This document shows positions 1-7,462 of a stretch of 64,000 nucleotides of DNA, piece after piece (positions within the stretch are counted from its first letter, which is position 1; each line of letters starts with the position of its first letter). The translations under genes were made by a program, and so were the position numbers. A model generated the notes under the pieces. The model worked only from the letters and a program-made list of their open reading frames with translations, was not told where the DNA came from and ran no database searches. Source of the DNA: Shimwellia blattae DSM 4481 = NBRC 105725 (GTDB lineage: Bacteria; Pseudomonadota; Gammaproteobacteria; Enterobacterales; Enterobacteriaceae); contig NC_017910.1 of assembly GCF_000262305.1 (NCBI RefSeq), positions 2,108,001-2,172,000 on the forward strand, read 5' to 3'.

Positions 1-46
1 TAGTCCCCTGCGCCAGAGTGACGACCGGCACGTTCTGCTGTTCCAT
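1..46 (-). CDS. 5' end of an unidentified gene, cut by window edge
   Basis: An ATG at 46 on the minus strand follows a good ribosome binding site (GGGAGAA) and opens a frame reading MEQQNVPVVTLAQGT before the window ends. It lies 40 bases downstream of the ydcJ stop on the same strand, so it may be co-transcribed with ydcJ. Fifteen residues are too few to name a family. Confidence 0.5.
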   Translation of the reverse strand, partial: MEQQNVPVVTLAQGT

Positions 47-86
47 CTGTTTCTCCCGCTAACGCTACCTGCCAAGCGTACCGGGT

Positions 87-1427
87 TTACAGCAGACCGC
101 AACGTTGTTTACTGCGATCTTCTTCGCGCTGATACAGGGTGTATTCGTTGTAGACCGGGCAGCCGAGCGCATATTCGAAGCTGTTCTGGCTGCTCTGCCC
201 GGCGCTGAGCGTATAGCTTTCAATGCCAAGGCTGGCACAGATATTCGCCGCCGCGCTGAGCGGCAGAAAATCTTCATAAATGATGGGGCGGGCCTCCAGC
301 CAGCCGCGCCGGATCAGCATTTGCGGGTCGTCCGTGCACAGGATGGTGCGCCGGTTGCTTTCGCCCTGGGGGGTCAGCCGGTAGCGGAAGTACGCCAGCT
401 GCTGCTGTTGCAGCAGCTCTGCCGTGTCGGGAAAGCGGGTAAACACCTGCTGGAGCCGTAACTGGTGGCTGACATTATCAGTGGCGCTGCCCGCCTCCTG
501 TAACAGGGCGTCGTACAGCGCCCGCCCTTTTGGGGTCAGCGCCATGCCCCGCTGCTCCACGGCACCAAACCGGGCCCGGCGCACCCCCGCCTGATCGCCG
601 AACAGCACCGGCTCCCGGGGGGCACGAAAACCGGTCTGGCGGATCAGCAGGGGCAATATTCTGCGCGGCGGCCCTTCAATAATCGCCCGGGGCTCCAGGC
701 CATATTCCGGCATCAGCGCCTGTACCCGGTCAATGTCCAGGGTGCGCGGGGCCAGGTGCGTAATGTGGCAGCCATGAAAGCAGACCACATCGGCCAGTAG
801 CGGGTGGTACTGGCTCAGCGCCTGCCAGGCAGAGTGCCCCACCTGCGCGCGATGCTGCCAGCTAAAGAGCCCGAGGATTTCGGCAATAAATGCCCGGGCC
901 TGGTCGTGATCAAAGCCGCCGGTGGCCTCATGCTGATCCAGCAGGGCCCGGCAGCGACGGCTGAAAATATCCCGGGAGGCGAGAAGATCGGTAACCCGGC
1001 GGCGCACCGCGGTATCGGTGATAAGCTCCGGGCGCAGCAGCGCGGTAAACACCCGGAACGGATTGCGCCGCAGCGCCAGTTCATCCACCGGGCGAAATGC
1101 CGTGGCGTGGGCAGGCACCCCCGCCACCGAGAGATCATAATACCCGACCGGGAACATCCCCATCACCGCAAAGATACGCCGCAGCAGCGCCAGCTCCTGC
1201 CAGGTGCCCACCCGTATTGCCCCGTGGCGCTCGACATTCAGCCGGGACAGCTCATCGCTGTTTACCAGTTGCTCATGGAGCGTGCTGTTGCGCTCCAGCA
1301 CCGCCAGGTTGACGTCTGCCACCAGCTCCAGCAATGCACCGTACTGGGGAACTTCCTGCTGATACATAGCCGATATTGCCTGAGCAAAAAGCTCACGCAC
1401 CTCATCCGCCGTTATTATCCGGGCCAT
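87..1427 (-). CDS. ydcJ: YdcJ, DUF1338 / 2-oxoadipate dioxygenase-decarboxylase (HglS-like) family
   Basis: The 446-aa product has the length and sequence character of E. coli YdcJ, a VOC-fold iron enzyme family (DUF1338) whose characterised member HglS converts 2-oxoadipate to 2-hydroxyglutarate. Visible candidate metal ligands are H68 in ERHGAIRVGTW and H224 in HITHLAPR. The ATG at 1427 opens the conserved start MARIITADEV. It is divergent from the LysR gene ydcI across a 207-base intergenic region, the same pairing as in E. coli, so YdcI may regulate it. The family assignment is firm; the physiological substrate in this host is inferred from the family. Confidence 0.85.
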   Translation of the reverse strand: MARIITADEVRELFAQAISAMYQQEVPQYGALLELVADVNLAVLERNSTLHEQLVNSDELSRLNVERHGAIRVGTWQELALLRRIFAVMGMFPVGYYDLSVAGVPAHATAFRPVDELALRRNPFRVFTALLRPELITDTAVRRRVTDLLASRDIFSRRCRALLDQHEATGGFDHDQARAFIAEILGLFSWQHRAQVGHSAWQALSQYHPLLADVVCFHGCHITHLAPRTLDIDRVQALMPEYGLEPRAIIEGPPRRILPLLIRQTGFRAPREPVLFGDQAGVRRARFGAVEQRGMALTPKGRALYDALLQEAGSATDNVSHQLRLQQVFTRFPDTAELLQQQQLAYFRYRLTPQGESNRRTILCTDDPQMLIRRGWLEARPIIYEDFLPLSAAANICASLGIESYTLSAGQSSQNSFEYALGCPVYNEYTLYQREEDRSKQRCGLL

Positions 1428-1634
1428 AGTCTTCTGCTTTCAGGTTGCCTTGCTGCAAAGCGTAGATAACCGGAGATCCCGGCGCGGGAAGAATCTGTTT
1501 TTTGTGATCCCGATGGCGGGATAAGTTAACTATCAAGGTGTTGCCGCTTAAATGTTAATAAAATTTTGCAATGCAGTTATCATAATTTAACAGTACCACT
1601 TGTTTCACCTGCGGGGCTGCTTTAAACAATAGCC

Positions 1635-2558
1635 ATGGAAAAAAATGTTCTGTTTAATCAGCGCATTCGCTTGCGCCACCTACATACCTTTGTCGCTGTT
1701 GCTCAGCAGGGGACGCTCGGACGGGCCGCAGAGACGCTGAATCTCAGCCAGCCTGCCCTGTCCAAAACCCTCAATGAGCTGGAGCAGCTGACCGGCACCC
1801 GCCTGTTTGAACGCGGCCGACTTGGCGCGCACCTGACCCTGTCTGGCGAGCAGTTTCTGACCCACGCGGTTAAAGTGCTCGACGCCCTCAACCATGCGGG
1901 ACAGGCGCTGCATAATCCGCCCCGGGGCCCTTCGGAAGTGGTGCGCATTGGCGCGCTGCCGACCGCCGCACTGGGGATCCTGCCGCCGGTTATTGGCCAG
2001 TTTCACCGCCAGCAGCAGGATGTTACGCTGCAGGTGGGCACCATGAATAACCCGATGATCCTCTCCGGGCTGAAATCGGGCGAGCTGGATTTAGGCATTG
2101 GCCGGATGTCTGATCCGGAACTGATGACCGGGCTCAACTATGAGCTGCTGTTCCTCGAGTCCCTGAAACTGGTGGTGCGCCCGGATCACCCCCTGCTGCA
2201 TGATAATGTCACCATGAGCCGGGTGATGGACTGGCCGGTGGTGGTCTCCCCGAAAGGTACAGCCCCGCGCCAGAGCAGCGAGGCACTGCTGGCGGAACAG
2301 GGCTGTGAACTGAGCGCGAACTGTATCGAAACGCTGTCGGCGTCTTTGTCGCGGCAGTTGACCATTGACTACGATTATGTCTGGTTTGTACCTTCCGGGG
2401 CGGTCAAAGACGATTTGCGCCAGGGTGCGCTGGTGGCGCTTCCGGTGCCGCAGACGGGAACCGGCGAGCCTATCGGTATTCTGACCCGGGTCGATACGCC
2501 ACTCAGCGGCATCGCAATGCGCCTGCTGTCGGCTATCCGTAAATCGATGCCCGGCTGA
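1635..2558 (+). CDS. ydcI: LysR-type transcriptional regulator YdcI
   Basis: This 307-aa protein starts MEKNVLFNQRIRLRHLHTF, like E. coli YdcI. Residues ~10-70 form the LysR winged helix-turn-helix (TLGRAAETLNLSQPALSKTL) and ~95-300 the type-2 periplasmic-binding-protein-like effector domain. It is divergent from ydcJ, the E. coli arrangement. LysR regulators usually bind in such shared intergenic regions (here 1428-1634) and repress themselves; YdcI is linked to acid-stress and pH responses in enterics. Its stop at 2558 abuts the stop of a convergent small gene at 2559. Confidence 0.85.
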   Translation: MEKNVLFNQRIRLRHLHTFVAVAQQGTLGRAAETLNLSQPALSKTLNELEQLTGTRLFERGRLGAHLTLSGEQFLTHAVKVLDALNHAGQALHNPPRGPSEVVRIGALPTAALGILPPVIGQFHRQQQDVTLQVGTMNNPMILSGLKSGELDLGIGRMSDPELMTGLNYELLFLESLKLVVRPDHPLLHDNVTMSRVMDWPVVVSPKGTAPRQSSEALLAEQGCELSANCIETLSASLSRQLTIDYDYVWFVPSGAVKDDLRQGALVALPVPQTGTGEPIGILTRVDTPLSGIAMRLLSAIRKSMPG

Positions 2559-2747
2559 TCAGCCCATCCAGTAAGCGAACTCCCAGGCCGCCGTTGCCAC
2601 CAGCGCCAGTAACAGGGCGCTCAGGGCGGCCAGCCACCAGCGGCGGCGCCAGACGGCAATCCCCAGCAGTATCCCCAGCACCGAAAGGCTCCAGGGCCAG
2701 GCAACAATAATGGTCAGCCAGCCAATGATCAGATAGTCCTTCAGCAT
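2559..2747 (-). CDS. Small hypothetical inner-membrane protein
   Basis: A 62-aa, strongly hydrophobic protein with two probable membrane segments (residues ~5-29 and ~36-58) separated by a basic WRRRWW turn. The ATG at 2747 has a good ribosome binding site (AGAGGGAAT). It lies 14 bases downstream of the PAS-GGDEF-EAL gene on the same strand, which suggests one operon. I do not recognise a family. The good ribosome binding site and tight spacing support a real gene. Confidence 0.6.
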   Translation of the reverse strand: MLKDYLIIGWLTIIVAWPWSLSVLGILLGIAVWRRRWWLAALSALLLALVATAAWEFAYWMG

Positions 2748-2761
2748 ATTCCCTCTACCTG

Positions 2762-4411
2762 CTAACGCTGGATGGATGCGATCCCTGCCGGTTTCCCGAA
2801 CAGAAATCCCTGAATTTCCGTGCAGCCCTCTTCTTCCAGCACGCGAAGCTGGGCCAGGGTTTCCACCCCTTCCGCCACCAGCGGGGTATGAATCGCCTTG
2901 CCCAGTGAGATAATCGCCCGCACAAAGGAGCGGGCCTCCGGGTGGGTTTCTATGTTCTCCAGAAAGCAGCGATCCAGTTTGATGACATCGAAGCGGAAGT
3001 CCCGCAGCGTGCTTAATGAGGAGTAACCGGTGCCGAAATCGTCCAGCGCGATGCTGATCCCCATCTTCTGAAACTGGCGCAGGATGTTAAATGTCAGCGT
3101 TTTGTCGATGATAAACGCCGTTTCGGTCACTTCGAACTCCAGCAGGCTGAGCGGGTAGGCCATGCGTTTGAGGATTTCGCGCACATTCTTAATAAAGTCA
3201 TGGTGGCGAAGCTGCACCGGGGAGATATTCACTGAAATGCGCTTGCGGATATTGCCGGCCAGGGACTCGCGGCAGACTTGCTCAATAACCCAGTAGCCCA
3301 GGGGGATAATCGCCCCGCTCTCTTCCGCCAGCGGGATAAAGACATCCGGCGGGATCTCCCCGTAAACCGGGTGATGCCAGCGCAGCAGGGCTTCATACCC
3401 CGTGATGCTGTTATCCCGCAGTGCCCGTTTGCCCTGGTAATGCATAAAAAACTGCCCGGCAGCCAGCCCTTTGCAGATATCGGCGGACATCAGGTTGCGC
3501 ATCCGGGTTTTTTCGTCCATTTCCGCTGCGTACCAGCAGATGTTGTGGTCGACATCGGCCTTAGCCCGGTGCATGGCAAGATCCGCGTTACTGATCAGCA
3601 TGTTGATATCGGCGCCGTCGTCCGGGTAAACCGCGCCGCCAATACTGGCGCTGATGGCGATTTCACGGCCATTTATCCGGTACTGGCTGTTAAAGCACTT
3701 ATCCAGGCGGCGGGTAAATTGCTCCCGCTCACCGGGGGTATTGAAGGGTTTGACTGCGACGAACTCATCGCCGCCGAAGCGGGCAATAAGCTCATTTTTA
3801 CCGAGCATTTCCCGTGCCCGGTGGGCGGCACGCTGGAGGATCTGATCCCCGGTGCCGTGACCATAGAGATCATTAATATCTTTGAACTTATCCAGGTCGA
3901 TGGTGAAGATGGCGACCTTGTAATATTCGCCACGGGTCAGCACCGATGCGATAAAATTAAACGATTCGCTGCGGTTTGGCAGGCTGGTCAGCGCGTCATA
4001 GCGGGCCAGATGGGCAATTTTGTCCATCACCTCTTTCTGTTCACTGATATCGCGGGTGATTTTGGCAAAGCCCAGCAGGTTTCGCTGCTCATCATAGATG
4101 GCATCAATAATAACGTGTGCCCAGAACCGGGAGCCGTCCCGCCGGTAGCGCCACCCTTCGCCTTCGAATTTCCCCTTCTGGCGCGCAATGGCTAAATTAT
4201 GGGCCGGCAGGCCGATCCGCTGCTCGCTGGCGCTGTAGAACAGACCAAAATATTTGCCCGTGATCTGGCTGTGGGTGTAGCCCTTTGCCCGCCTGGCGCC
4301 CTCATTCCAGCTGGCGACGGTGCCATCAGGGTTCAGCATGTAGATGGCATAATCTTTAACGCTTTCAATAAAATGGCGATATGCAATATCGGTCAGGCGG
4401 TCGTTAGTCAT
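2762..4411 (-). CDS. PAS-GGDEF-EAL cyclic-di-GMP signalling protein
   Basis: A 549-aa protein of order PAS (~1-125), GGDEF (~135-295), EAL (~305-549). The cyclase signature is intact (RFGGDEF, GGDEF at 213-217), with no RxxD inhibitory site just upstream. The phosphodiesterase core also looks intact: E340-A-L, EVTE 427-430, DDFGTG from 457, K478 in VIKLD, E514 and E517 in AEGVE, and QG at 534-535. It could therefore make or degrade c-di-GMP; in such hybrids one activity usually dominates and cannot be told by eye. There is no N-terminal membrane segment, so it is probably cytosolic and senses through the PAS domain. Confidence 0.9.
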   Translation of the reverse strand: MTNDRLTDIAYRHFIESVKDYAIYMLNPDGTVASWNEGARRAKGYTHSQITGKYFGLFYSASEQRIGLPAHNLAIARQKGKFEGEGWRYRRDGSRFWAHVIIDAIYDEQRNLLGFAKITRDISEQKEVMDKIAHLARYDALTSLPNRSESFNFIASVLTRGEYYKVAIFTIDLDKFKDINDLYGHGTGDQILQRAAHRAREMLGKNELIARFGGDEFVAVKPFNTPGEREQFTRRLDKCFNSQYRINGREIAISASIGGAVYPDDGADINMLISNADLAMHRAKADVDHNICWYAAEMDEKTRMRNLMSADICKGLAAGQFFMHYQGKRALRDNSITGYEALLRWHHPVYGEIPPDVFIPLAEESGAIIPLGYWVIEQVCRESLAGNIRKRISVNISPVQLRHHDFIKNVREILKRMAYPLSLLEFEVTETAFIIDKTLTFNILRQFQKMGISIALDDFGTGYSSLSTLRDFRFDVIKLDRCFLENIETHPEARSFVRAIISLGKAIHTPLVAEGVETLAQLRVLEEEGCTEIQGFLFGKPAGIASIQR

Positions 4412-4537
4412 GGATGAGCCATCTGGAAGAAATTCACCTAATCAGCATAATGATACAATCTATATTATCCGCAGCGGCCACTCCAGAACAAACACCGGGC
4501 AGAGGGATGGTGACAGTGTCACCAAAAGGCAGGAAAG

Positions 4538-4559
4538 CCGCCTGCGGGATGGCAGGCGG
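4538..4559 (-). terminator. Probable rho-independent terminator after frmA
   Basis: An 8-bp GC-rich stem (CCGCCTGC / GCAGGCGG) with a 6-base loop lies 18 bases past the frmA stop. Read on the minus strand it is followed by CTTTCCT, a weak T tract. Confidence 0.55.
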
Positions 4560-4576
4560 AAAAACAGACGGGAGGG

Positions 4577-5695
4577 TTATTTATCGCCGAAGTAGATCAC
4601 CGTGCGGATAGATTTGCCCTGGTGCATCAGTTCGAAGGCGTCGTTAATCTGCTCCAGCGGCATCCGGTGGGTAATGAACGGGTCGAGGCGAATTTTCCCG
4701 GCCATGGCATCTTCCACCATTCCCGGTAGCTGGGTGCGCCCCTTCACGCCACCAAATGCCGAGCCCCGCCACACGCGGCCGGTCACCAGCTGGAACGGAC
4801 GGGTGCGAATTTCCTGCCCGGCACCGGCAACCCCGATAATCACGCTTTCACCCCAGCCTTTATGGCAGCACTCCAGGGCAGCGCGCATCACGTCGACATT
4901 ACCGATACATTCGAAGCTGAAGTCCACCCCGCCGTCGGTCATTTCAACGATCACCTCCTGGATAGGCTTGTCGTGATCTTTCGGGTTGATGCAGTCTGTG
5001 GCCCCCATATCCCGGGCCAGCTCAAATTTCGCCGGGTTGGTATCAATGGCGATAATCCGCCCGGCTTTCGCCTGTACGGCCCCCTGGATTGCCGCCAGGC
5101 CGATACCGCCTAACCCGAAGATAGCGACGGTGTCCCCGGCTTTTACTTTGGCGGTGTTATGTACCGCACCGATCCCGGTGGTGACGCCGCAGCCCAGCAG
5201 GCAGACTTTATCCAGCGGGGCCTGGGGGTTCACTTTGGCAAGCGAGATTTCGGCCACCACAGTGTATTCACTGAAGGTGCTGGTGCCCATGTAGTGATAG
5301 ACAGGCTCGCCCTTGTAGGAGAAGCGGGTTGTGCCGTCTGGCATCAGCCCTTTGCCCTGGGTGGCGCGCACCGCCTGGCAGAGGTTGGTCTTGCCGGATT
5401 TGCAGAATTTGCACTCGCCGCATTCTGCGGTGTACAGCGGAATAACATGGTCGCCGGGTTTCAGGCTGGTCACGCCCTCCCCGACTTCCACAACAATACC
5501 GCCGCCTTCATGGCCGAGGACCGCCGGGAATACACCTTCCGGATCGTCGCCAGACAGGGTGAAGGCATCTGTATGGCAGACGCCGGTGTGGGTGATTTTA
5601 ACCAGCACTTCACCTTTTTTCGGTGGCGCGACATCGATCTCAACAATTTCCAGCGGTTTTCCCGGGCCAAAGGCCACGGCTGCACGAGATTTCAT
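4577..5695 (-). CDS. frmA: S-(hydroxymethyl)glutathione dehydrogenase / class III alcohol dehydrogenase
   Basis: A 372-aa zinc-dependent medium-chain dehydrogenase that oxidises S-hydroxymethylglutathione, formed from formaldehyde and glutathione, to S-formylglutathione with NAD+. Catalytic zinc ligands C40, H62 and C169, the structural zinc cysteines C92/C95/C98/C106, and the NAD-binding GLGGIG (194-199) are all present. It follows frmR on the same strand (28 bases apart) in the usual frmRA order and should be derepressed when FrmR reacts with formaldehyde. The S-formylglutathione hydrolase gene frmB is not next to it; a c-di-GMP gene follows instead. Confidence 0.95.
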   Translation of the reverse strand: MKSRAAVAFGPGKPLEIVEIDVAPPKKGEVLVKITHTGVCHTDAFTLSGDDPEGVFPAVLGHEGGGIVVEVGEGVTSLKPGDHVIPLYTAECGECKFCKSGKTNLCQAVRATQGKGLMPDGTTRFSYKGEPVYHYMGTSTFSEYTVVAEISLAKVNPQAPLDKVCLLGCGVTTGIGAVHNTAKVKAGDTVAIFGLGGIGLAAIQGAVQAKAGRIIAIDTNPAKFELARDMGATDCINPKDHDKPIQEVIVEMTDGGVDFSFECIGNVDVMRAALECCHKGWGESVIIGVAGAGQEIRTRPFQLVTGRVWRGSAFGGVKGRTQLPGMVEDAMAGKIRLDPFITHRMPLEQINDAFELMHQGKSIRTVIYFGDK

Positions 5696-5723
5696 ATGCT
5701 CTCTTCCTGTGGTGGGAATGGTT

Positions 5724-5999
5724 TTATTTCAGGTACGAACGAATAAGATGGGCCACATCGGCCATCCGCTGCTCACGCTCCCGGGCAGTGGTTTCACCGC
5801 TGACCAGTTCGTCTTTCAGGTGGATTTCCAGCATTTCGCTCATCAGCCCATTAGCAGCGCCCCGGACAGCGGCTATTTGCTGGAGTATCGCCAGGCAGGG
5901 CTCACCCCCTTCCAGGGCCCGCTCCAGCGCCTCTGCCTGCCCGCGGATACGCCGTACCCGGGTGAGGATGCGTTTTTTGTCTTGTGGTGAATGGGGCAT
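5724..5999 (-). CDS. frmR: Formaldehyde-sensing repressor FrmR (CsoR/RcnR family)
   Basis: A 91-aa all-helical DUF156 repressor. I chose the start at 5999 (MPHSPQDKKR) over an upstream ATG because it gives the family length and the N-terminal Pro2 that, with Cys35, is crosslinked by formaldehyde in E. coli FrmR. C35 (EPCLAIL) and H60 (EIHLKDE) are both conserved. It represses frmRA from the G-tract operator just upstream. The prophage is integrated immediately upstream of the gene, and the att repeat contains the operator region, so the promoter appears to be rebuilt on integration. Confidence 0.92.
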   Translation of the reverse strand: MPHSPQDKKRILTRVRRIRGQAEALERALEGGEPCLAILQQIAAVRGAANGLMSEMLEIHLKDELVSGETTAREREQRMADVAHLIRSYLK

Positions 6000-6013
6000 T
6001 GTGCGGCCTCTGT

Positions 6014-6035
6014 ATACTATAGGGGGGTATGGTAT
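6014..6035 (-). promoter_or_regulatory. FrmR operator / frmRA promoter region
   Basis: A G6 tract flanked by AT-rich imperfect inverted repeats (ATACTATA / TATGGTAT), the operator shape used by FrmR/RcnR-type repressors, lies 15-36 bases before the frmR start. On the minus strand it includes a TATAGT -10-like hexamer. All but its first two bases are repeated at 57751. Confidence 0.75.
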
Positions 6036-6141
6036 ATGATCTGCTATGTTATTGCAAAACAAAGAAAATTGTTTTATTTCATAAAGTTATACAAATGGCG
6101 TTTCGAACATAAATAGACATAACAGGTATTTTTTGTGTCCC
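6016..6141. other. attL: left copy of the 126-bp att repeat
   Basis: This stretch matches 57751-57876 at all but two positions (near 6100 and 6109). It starts inside the frmR operator at ACTATAGGGG and ends at the first TGTCCC. Identity stops abruptly to the left, where only this copy continues into frmR, as expected for an attachment core. There is no tRNA; the target is the frmR promoter region. The crossover point within the repeat cannot be located by eye. Confidence 0.75.
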
Positions 6142-6192
6142 AAAAGTGTCCCCGAACGCGATTTTGTCCCCAAAGTGTCCCCAAAATGTCCC
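6136..6192. repeat. Five TGTCCC(C) repeats, candidate integrase arm-type sites
   Basis: TGTCCC/TGTCCCC occurs at 6136, 6147, 6165, 6176 and 6187, in one orientation and spaced 11, 18, 11 and 11 bases, close to one helical turn. Two more lie at 57673 and 57684 (again 11 apart) on the phage side of attR. Position on both phage arms of the att sites suggests arm-type integrase or excisionase binding sites. Confidence 0.55.
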
Positions 6193-6351
6193 AAAATCCG
6201 GGCCCGGAATCGGGGGTGAATTCTGCTTCCGGCGTGAAGATCTCAGCAGGGATCCGGAACACAAAATGCTAATAAAATGTGAAAACAAAGGGCGCTCAAT
6301 AACAGGAAAGGATAGTAGACGAGGAAGAAAGACAACGATCCGGACGTGCGA
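6142..6351. other. Phage left arm, no gene seen
   Basis: Contains the TGTCCC repeats, a 12-bp palindrome TCCGGGCCCGGA at 6197-6208 and AT-rich sequence up to the end of the last tail gene. Parts of it (TCCGGGCCCGGAA near 57881 and CGCTCAATA near 57903) recur to the right of attR, showing that this end was also present in the second, deleted prophage. Confidence 0.5.
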
Positions 6352-7122
6352 CTAATGCCAAATCTTTACCGGATGATAATTACGCGGCATCGCGGAGACA
6401 TCCGCCGCCATAAGCTGGGTGCGCATATTGTTAGTCCAGCCGCGCTTTGGCGCGCCCCAGAAGTACATTCCCCTCGGTACCAGGGATATAAAGGCATCGT
6501 TTCCCTGCAGGTGAAAACATTCCTGCAGAAACCACCCCACCGTCAGGCCGCCTGGTTCAACCCACCCGCGGGGATTAGGTAGCGACAGCGCCAGCTGGCC
6601 GTGCCCCATATGGCCGACAGGAGTCCAGTTCGCCCCACTATTATGGTGAGCATGGTTCGGATACCCCGGATCCAGCCACTTAACGCTGGTCAGCATCAGA
6701 AAATTCCAGCCAGAATCAAAAATTATTCCGCCGCCAGAATTAAACATCTGGATCCCGAATGCTGATCGTTCCGGTGGCGTCCAGATGTCATATATAAAAT
6801 ACTCAATATCTGCGATGTGTTTGTTCCACCATTTCATTACCCGCATATGCCGCCATATCACCGCTCCATGCCCCATGGAATCTGCCGTCTGGCTGGGATA
6901 AGCACATATGCGGGAATCCGAATTCACCGGGCGGAAAAAAACTAGCGGGCAATTAAATGCTGCCAAATCCATATAACAAAAACTAAAAGGCTCTGAGGAT
7001 GAGCCTCTCGAAAAGTGGCTATTTTTGATAAGACCAGACGATCGCAAAACATAATTGACGTCCTGCTCACTGGCAATGGAAAGATCATGTTTATTAACCA
7101 GCTGGATACCGTAATTAGCCAT
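6352..7122 (-). CDS. Phage tail protein downstream of J (DUF6453-like)
   Basis: A 256-aa protein starting MANYGIQLVNKHDL. I chose the ATG at 7122 because it overlaps the previous stop by 8 bases (ATGGCTAA), implying translational coupling, and matches the YG-Q start of its neighbour. Last gene of the late operon. Proteins of this type directly follow the receptor-binding J protein in many lambdoid phages and may decorate the tail tip, but no function is established from sequence. I think it belongs to DUF6453; this is from memory of the family's appearance. Confidence 0.65.
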   Translation of the reverse strand: MANYGIQLVNKHDLSIASEQDVNYVLRSSGLIKNSHFSRGSSSEPFSFCYMDLAAFNCPLVFFRPVNSDSRICAYPSQTADSMGHGAVIWRHMRVMKWWNKHIADIEYFIYDIWTPPERSAFGIQMFNSGGGIIFDSGWNFLMLTSVKWLDPGYPNHAHHNSGANWTPVGHMGHGQLALSLPNPRGWVEPGGLTVGWFLQECFHLQGNDAFISLVPRGMYFWGAPKRGWTNNMRTQLMAADVSAMPRNYHPVKIWH

Positions 7123-7462
7123 AATAAACACCCCAGTGTAGGGTAAATCCCCCCTCGCAAAGGTGACCACCTAAATCGTCTGGATACCCCGACCTATCGC
7201 TACAGACATGGATAAAATCGGGGCCAATATTGATAACCGGTGGCCGGAATGAAAATACCAGGCCCTTTGGCACAACGACATGATTCATGAGCGTACAGTA
7301 GGCAAAGGGTGTTCCTCCGTTAAAGTGAATCCCGTGGATCCTTTCATTAATGGCCTCGCGACGTACAGGAAAGTCGCGCCACCCCAGCTGGCGCGACATA
7401 ATCACATTATGGTCAAAACGCAAATTCCCTCGCTCATCAAAAACCTGCCACCCATAAGTCAT
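7115..7462 (-). CDS. Phage tail protein, paralogue of the next gene (DUF6453-like)
   Basis: A 115-aa protein starting MTYGWQVFDERGNLRFD, immediately downstream of J (stop of J at 7463). Its start resembles that of the following gene (YG-Q-x-x-x then a region of the same character), so the two are probably paralogues or a split gene. Likely a tail-tip accessory protein by position; no catalytic motif seen. Confidence 0.6.
   Translation of the reverse strand: MTYGWQVFDERGNLRFDHNVIMSRQLGWRDFPVRREAINERIHGIHFNGGTPFAYCTLMNHVVVPKGLVFSFRPPVINIGPDFIHVCSDRSGYPDDLGGHLCEGGFTLHWGVYYG

Noticed and set aside
804..1469. Long open frame antisense to ydcJ
   Set aside because: GC-rich shadow frame with no family resemblance; ydcJ on the other strand is complete and conserved.
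3278..4195. 305-codon frame antisense to the GGDEF-EAL gene
   Set aside because: Mirror of a clear c-di-GMP enzyme; no own ribosome binding site or recognisable domain.
5159..5746. Frame antisense to frmA
   Set aside because: Shadow of a highly conserved dehydrogenase; the sequence has no protein-family character.
6016..6141. tRNA or tmRNA as attachment site
   Set aside because: No cloverleaf-forming sequence or T-loop signature at either att copy; the repeat covers the frmR promoter instead.
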